NCBI GenBank assembly: GCA_963575745.1
Contig: CAUYUJ010002736.1
Coordinates: 176,976 to 240,975 of the forward strand
DNA length: 64,000 bases
Source of the DNA: Prorocentrum cordatum
Lineage: Eukaryota > Sar > Dinophyceae > Prorocentrales > Prorocentraceae
Reading direction: 5' to 3'
Made by a program: the position numbers and the translations under genes. This document shows positions 62,715-64,000 of the stretch, piece after piece. The notes beneath the pieces are model-generated. The model was not told where the DNA came from, did not search any database, and was given only the letters and a program-made list of their open reading frames with translations. Every line of letters starts with the position of its first letter. Within the stretch, counting starts at the first letter, position 1.

Positions 62715-63130
62715 CGGGATGGGTGAGGAGGAGGAGGATGAGGAGGAGGAAAAGCAGGAGGAGGAGGAGGACTTGGGGGGAGGGTGGGGAGGAAGGGGGA
62801 GGGGGAGAGGAAGAGGATGAGAAGGAGGCGGGGAGATGCGGAGGGGAGCGGGAGGAAGAAACAGGAGGAGGGGGGGGAGGAGGAGGAGGATGAGGAGGGA
62901 GGAGGAGGTAGGAGGAGGAGGAGGAGGAGGAGGAGGAGGAGGAGGATGGAGGAGGAGGCGGAGGAGGAGGAGGGAGGCGGAGGGGGTAGGAGGAGGAGGC
63001 GGAGGAGGAGGAGGAGGAGGAGGAGGAGGAGGAGGAGGAGGAGGGAGGAGGGAGGAGGGGGGGATATGGAGGAGGAGGAGGAGAAGGCGAGGAGGAGGAG
63101 GGGGCGGATGAGGAGGAGGAGGCGTATGAG
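62715..63130 (+). repeat. (GGA)n microsatellite
   Basis: About 400 bp of GGA trinucleotides with GATGAGG and GGGGGA interruptions. The poly-Arg, Gly and Glu frames, and Ser, Pro and Leu on the other strand, are products of the repeat. Confidence 0.97.
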
Positions 63131-63289
63131 GACAATGGCGAAAAGGAGCCGTTGGCGGGGGGGCACTTGGGAGTGAGCGCGGAGGTCCGGGAAGAGGAGG
63201 GAGTCATGGGGGGAGGAGTGCCCGAGGGGAGGGACGTGGGGAGCAGTGGGAGGAGGGAAGCAGCCAGGGAAACCGGGTGGGAGCAGCAG

Positions 63290-63455
63290 AGGGGGCGGAG
63301 GAGCAGAAGGCGGGCGAGCTCGACGGGGGACGCCCCGGGCAGGTCGCTGCGACCGCGGAGGCGGTGACGCCGACCGAAGCCCACCTCGCCGAGGTCGCCA
63401 GGCTGGAGGCGCGGGCGGGGAGGGAGGAGGGAGGGATGCTTTCCGACGAGGCTGG
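63290..63455 (+). other. Exon-like open segment
   Basis: The plus frame contains EEQKAGELDGGRPGQVAATA and TEAHLAEVARLEARAGREEG, a protein-like helical composition. Ends cannot be fixed and no family is recognised. Confidence 0.28.
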
Positions 63456-63654
63456 GACGAGGATGAATCCGTTCCAATGTTTTTCGTAGTTTTCTCAGCG
63501 CGTTTCAGAGTGCTTTGGGAAGGCCGCGGTGACCGAGACATGCTCCGTCCGATTTGTAGAGATTCCTGTTCTATCCTCACCCGATGCTATCCTCGTCCTG
63601 GCTTCCTCTTATGCTTGGACGGAGGGAGGGGTGGGGGAGAAAAAGTAGTTGCAA

Positions 63655-64000
<346 letters not shown>

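Overview
The window looks like nuclear DNA of a large, GC-rich, repeat-laden protist genome. A dinoflagellate is the best guess. The reasons are long trinucleotide microsatellites, several families of short inverted-repeat elements, one-direction intronless ORFs each preceded by a pyrimidine tract, and a transposase-type protein of a kind I associate with dinoflagellate gene predictions. This is inference: I found no clear dinoflagellate spliced-leader sequence, rRNA or tRNA.

The outstanding object is a 16.4-kb mobile element at 14130-30553. It is bounded by TA dinucleotides and by terminal inverted repeats sharing a perfect 20-bp core (AGCCCTTATAACGGCGACGA). Large palindromes lie next to both ends and in the middle. 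It carries six plus-strand ORFs: a Gly/Trp-rich protein, a 608-aa protein, an 808-aa protein, a 332-aa protein, a 1371-aa protein with an OTU-like segment and a pogo/Tc1-type DDE transposase domain, and a 661-aa protein with endonuclease/exonuclease/phosphatase (EEP) motifs. About 70 copies of the 12-mer CCGC-AGTN-GCGG run through both genes and spacers. All point the same way, they fall in all three codon phases, and essentially none lie outside the element. The TA target, the matching ends and the DDE gene together suggest a giant cargo-carrying pogo-like transposon marked by an RNA- or ssDNA-hairpin signal.

Left of the element (1-14127) are degenerate short-period repeats, microsatellites, a 100-N assembly gap, and a direct duplication in which 1 to about 3197 matches 6684 to about 9880. 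That duplication is probably an assembly overlap. Right of the element (30554-64000) is a mosaic of (GGA)n/(TCC)n, (GA)n and (TAG)n tracts, two long minisatellites, and at least four families of short inverted-repeat elements. Family A has TA ends and CAGTCGGGGCG termini, family B has 8-bp target duplications, family C has CATCGCTCGGACGT termini, and family D has CCCAGACCCCC termini. A few exon-like fragments and one possible gene (43607-44446) lie between them. Most other open frames are products of codon-multiple repeats and are not listed as genes.
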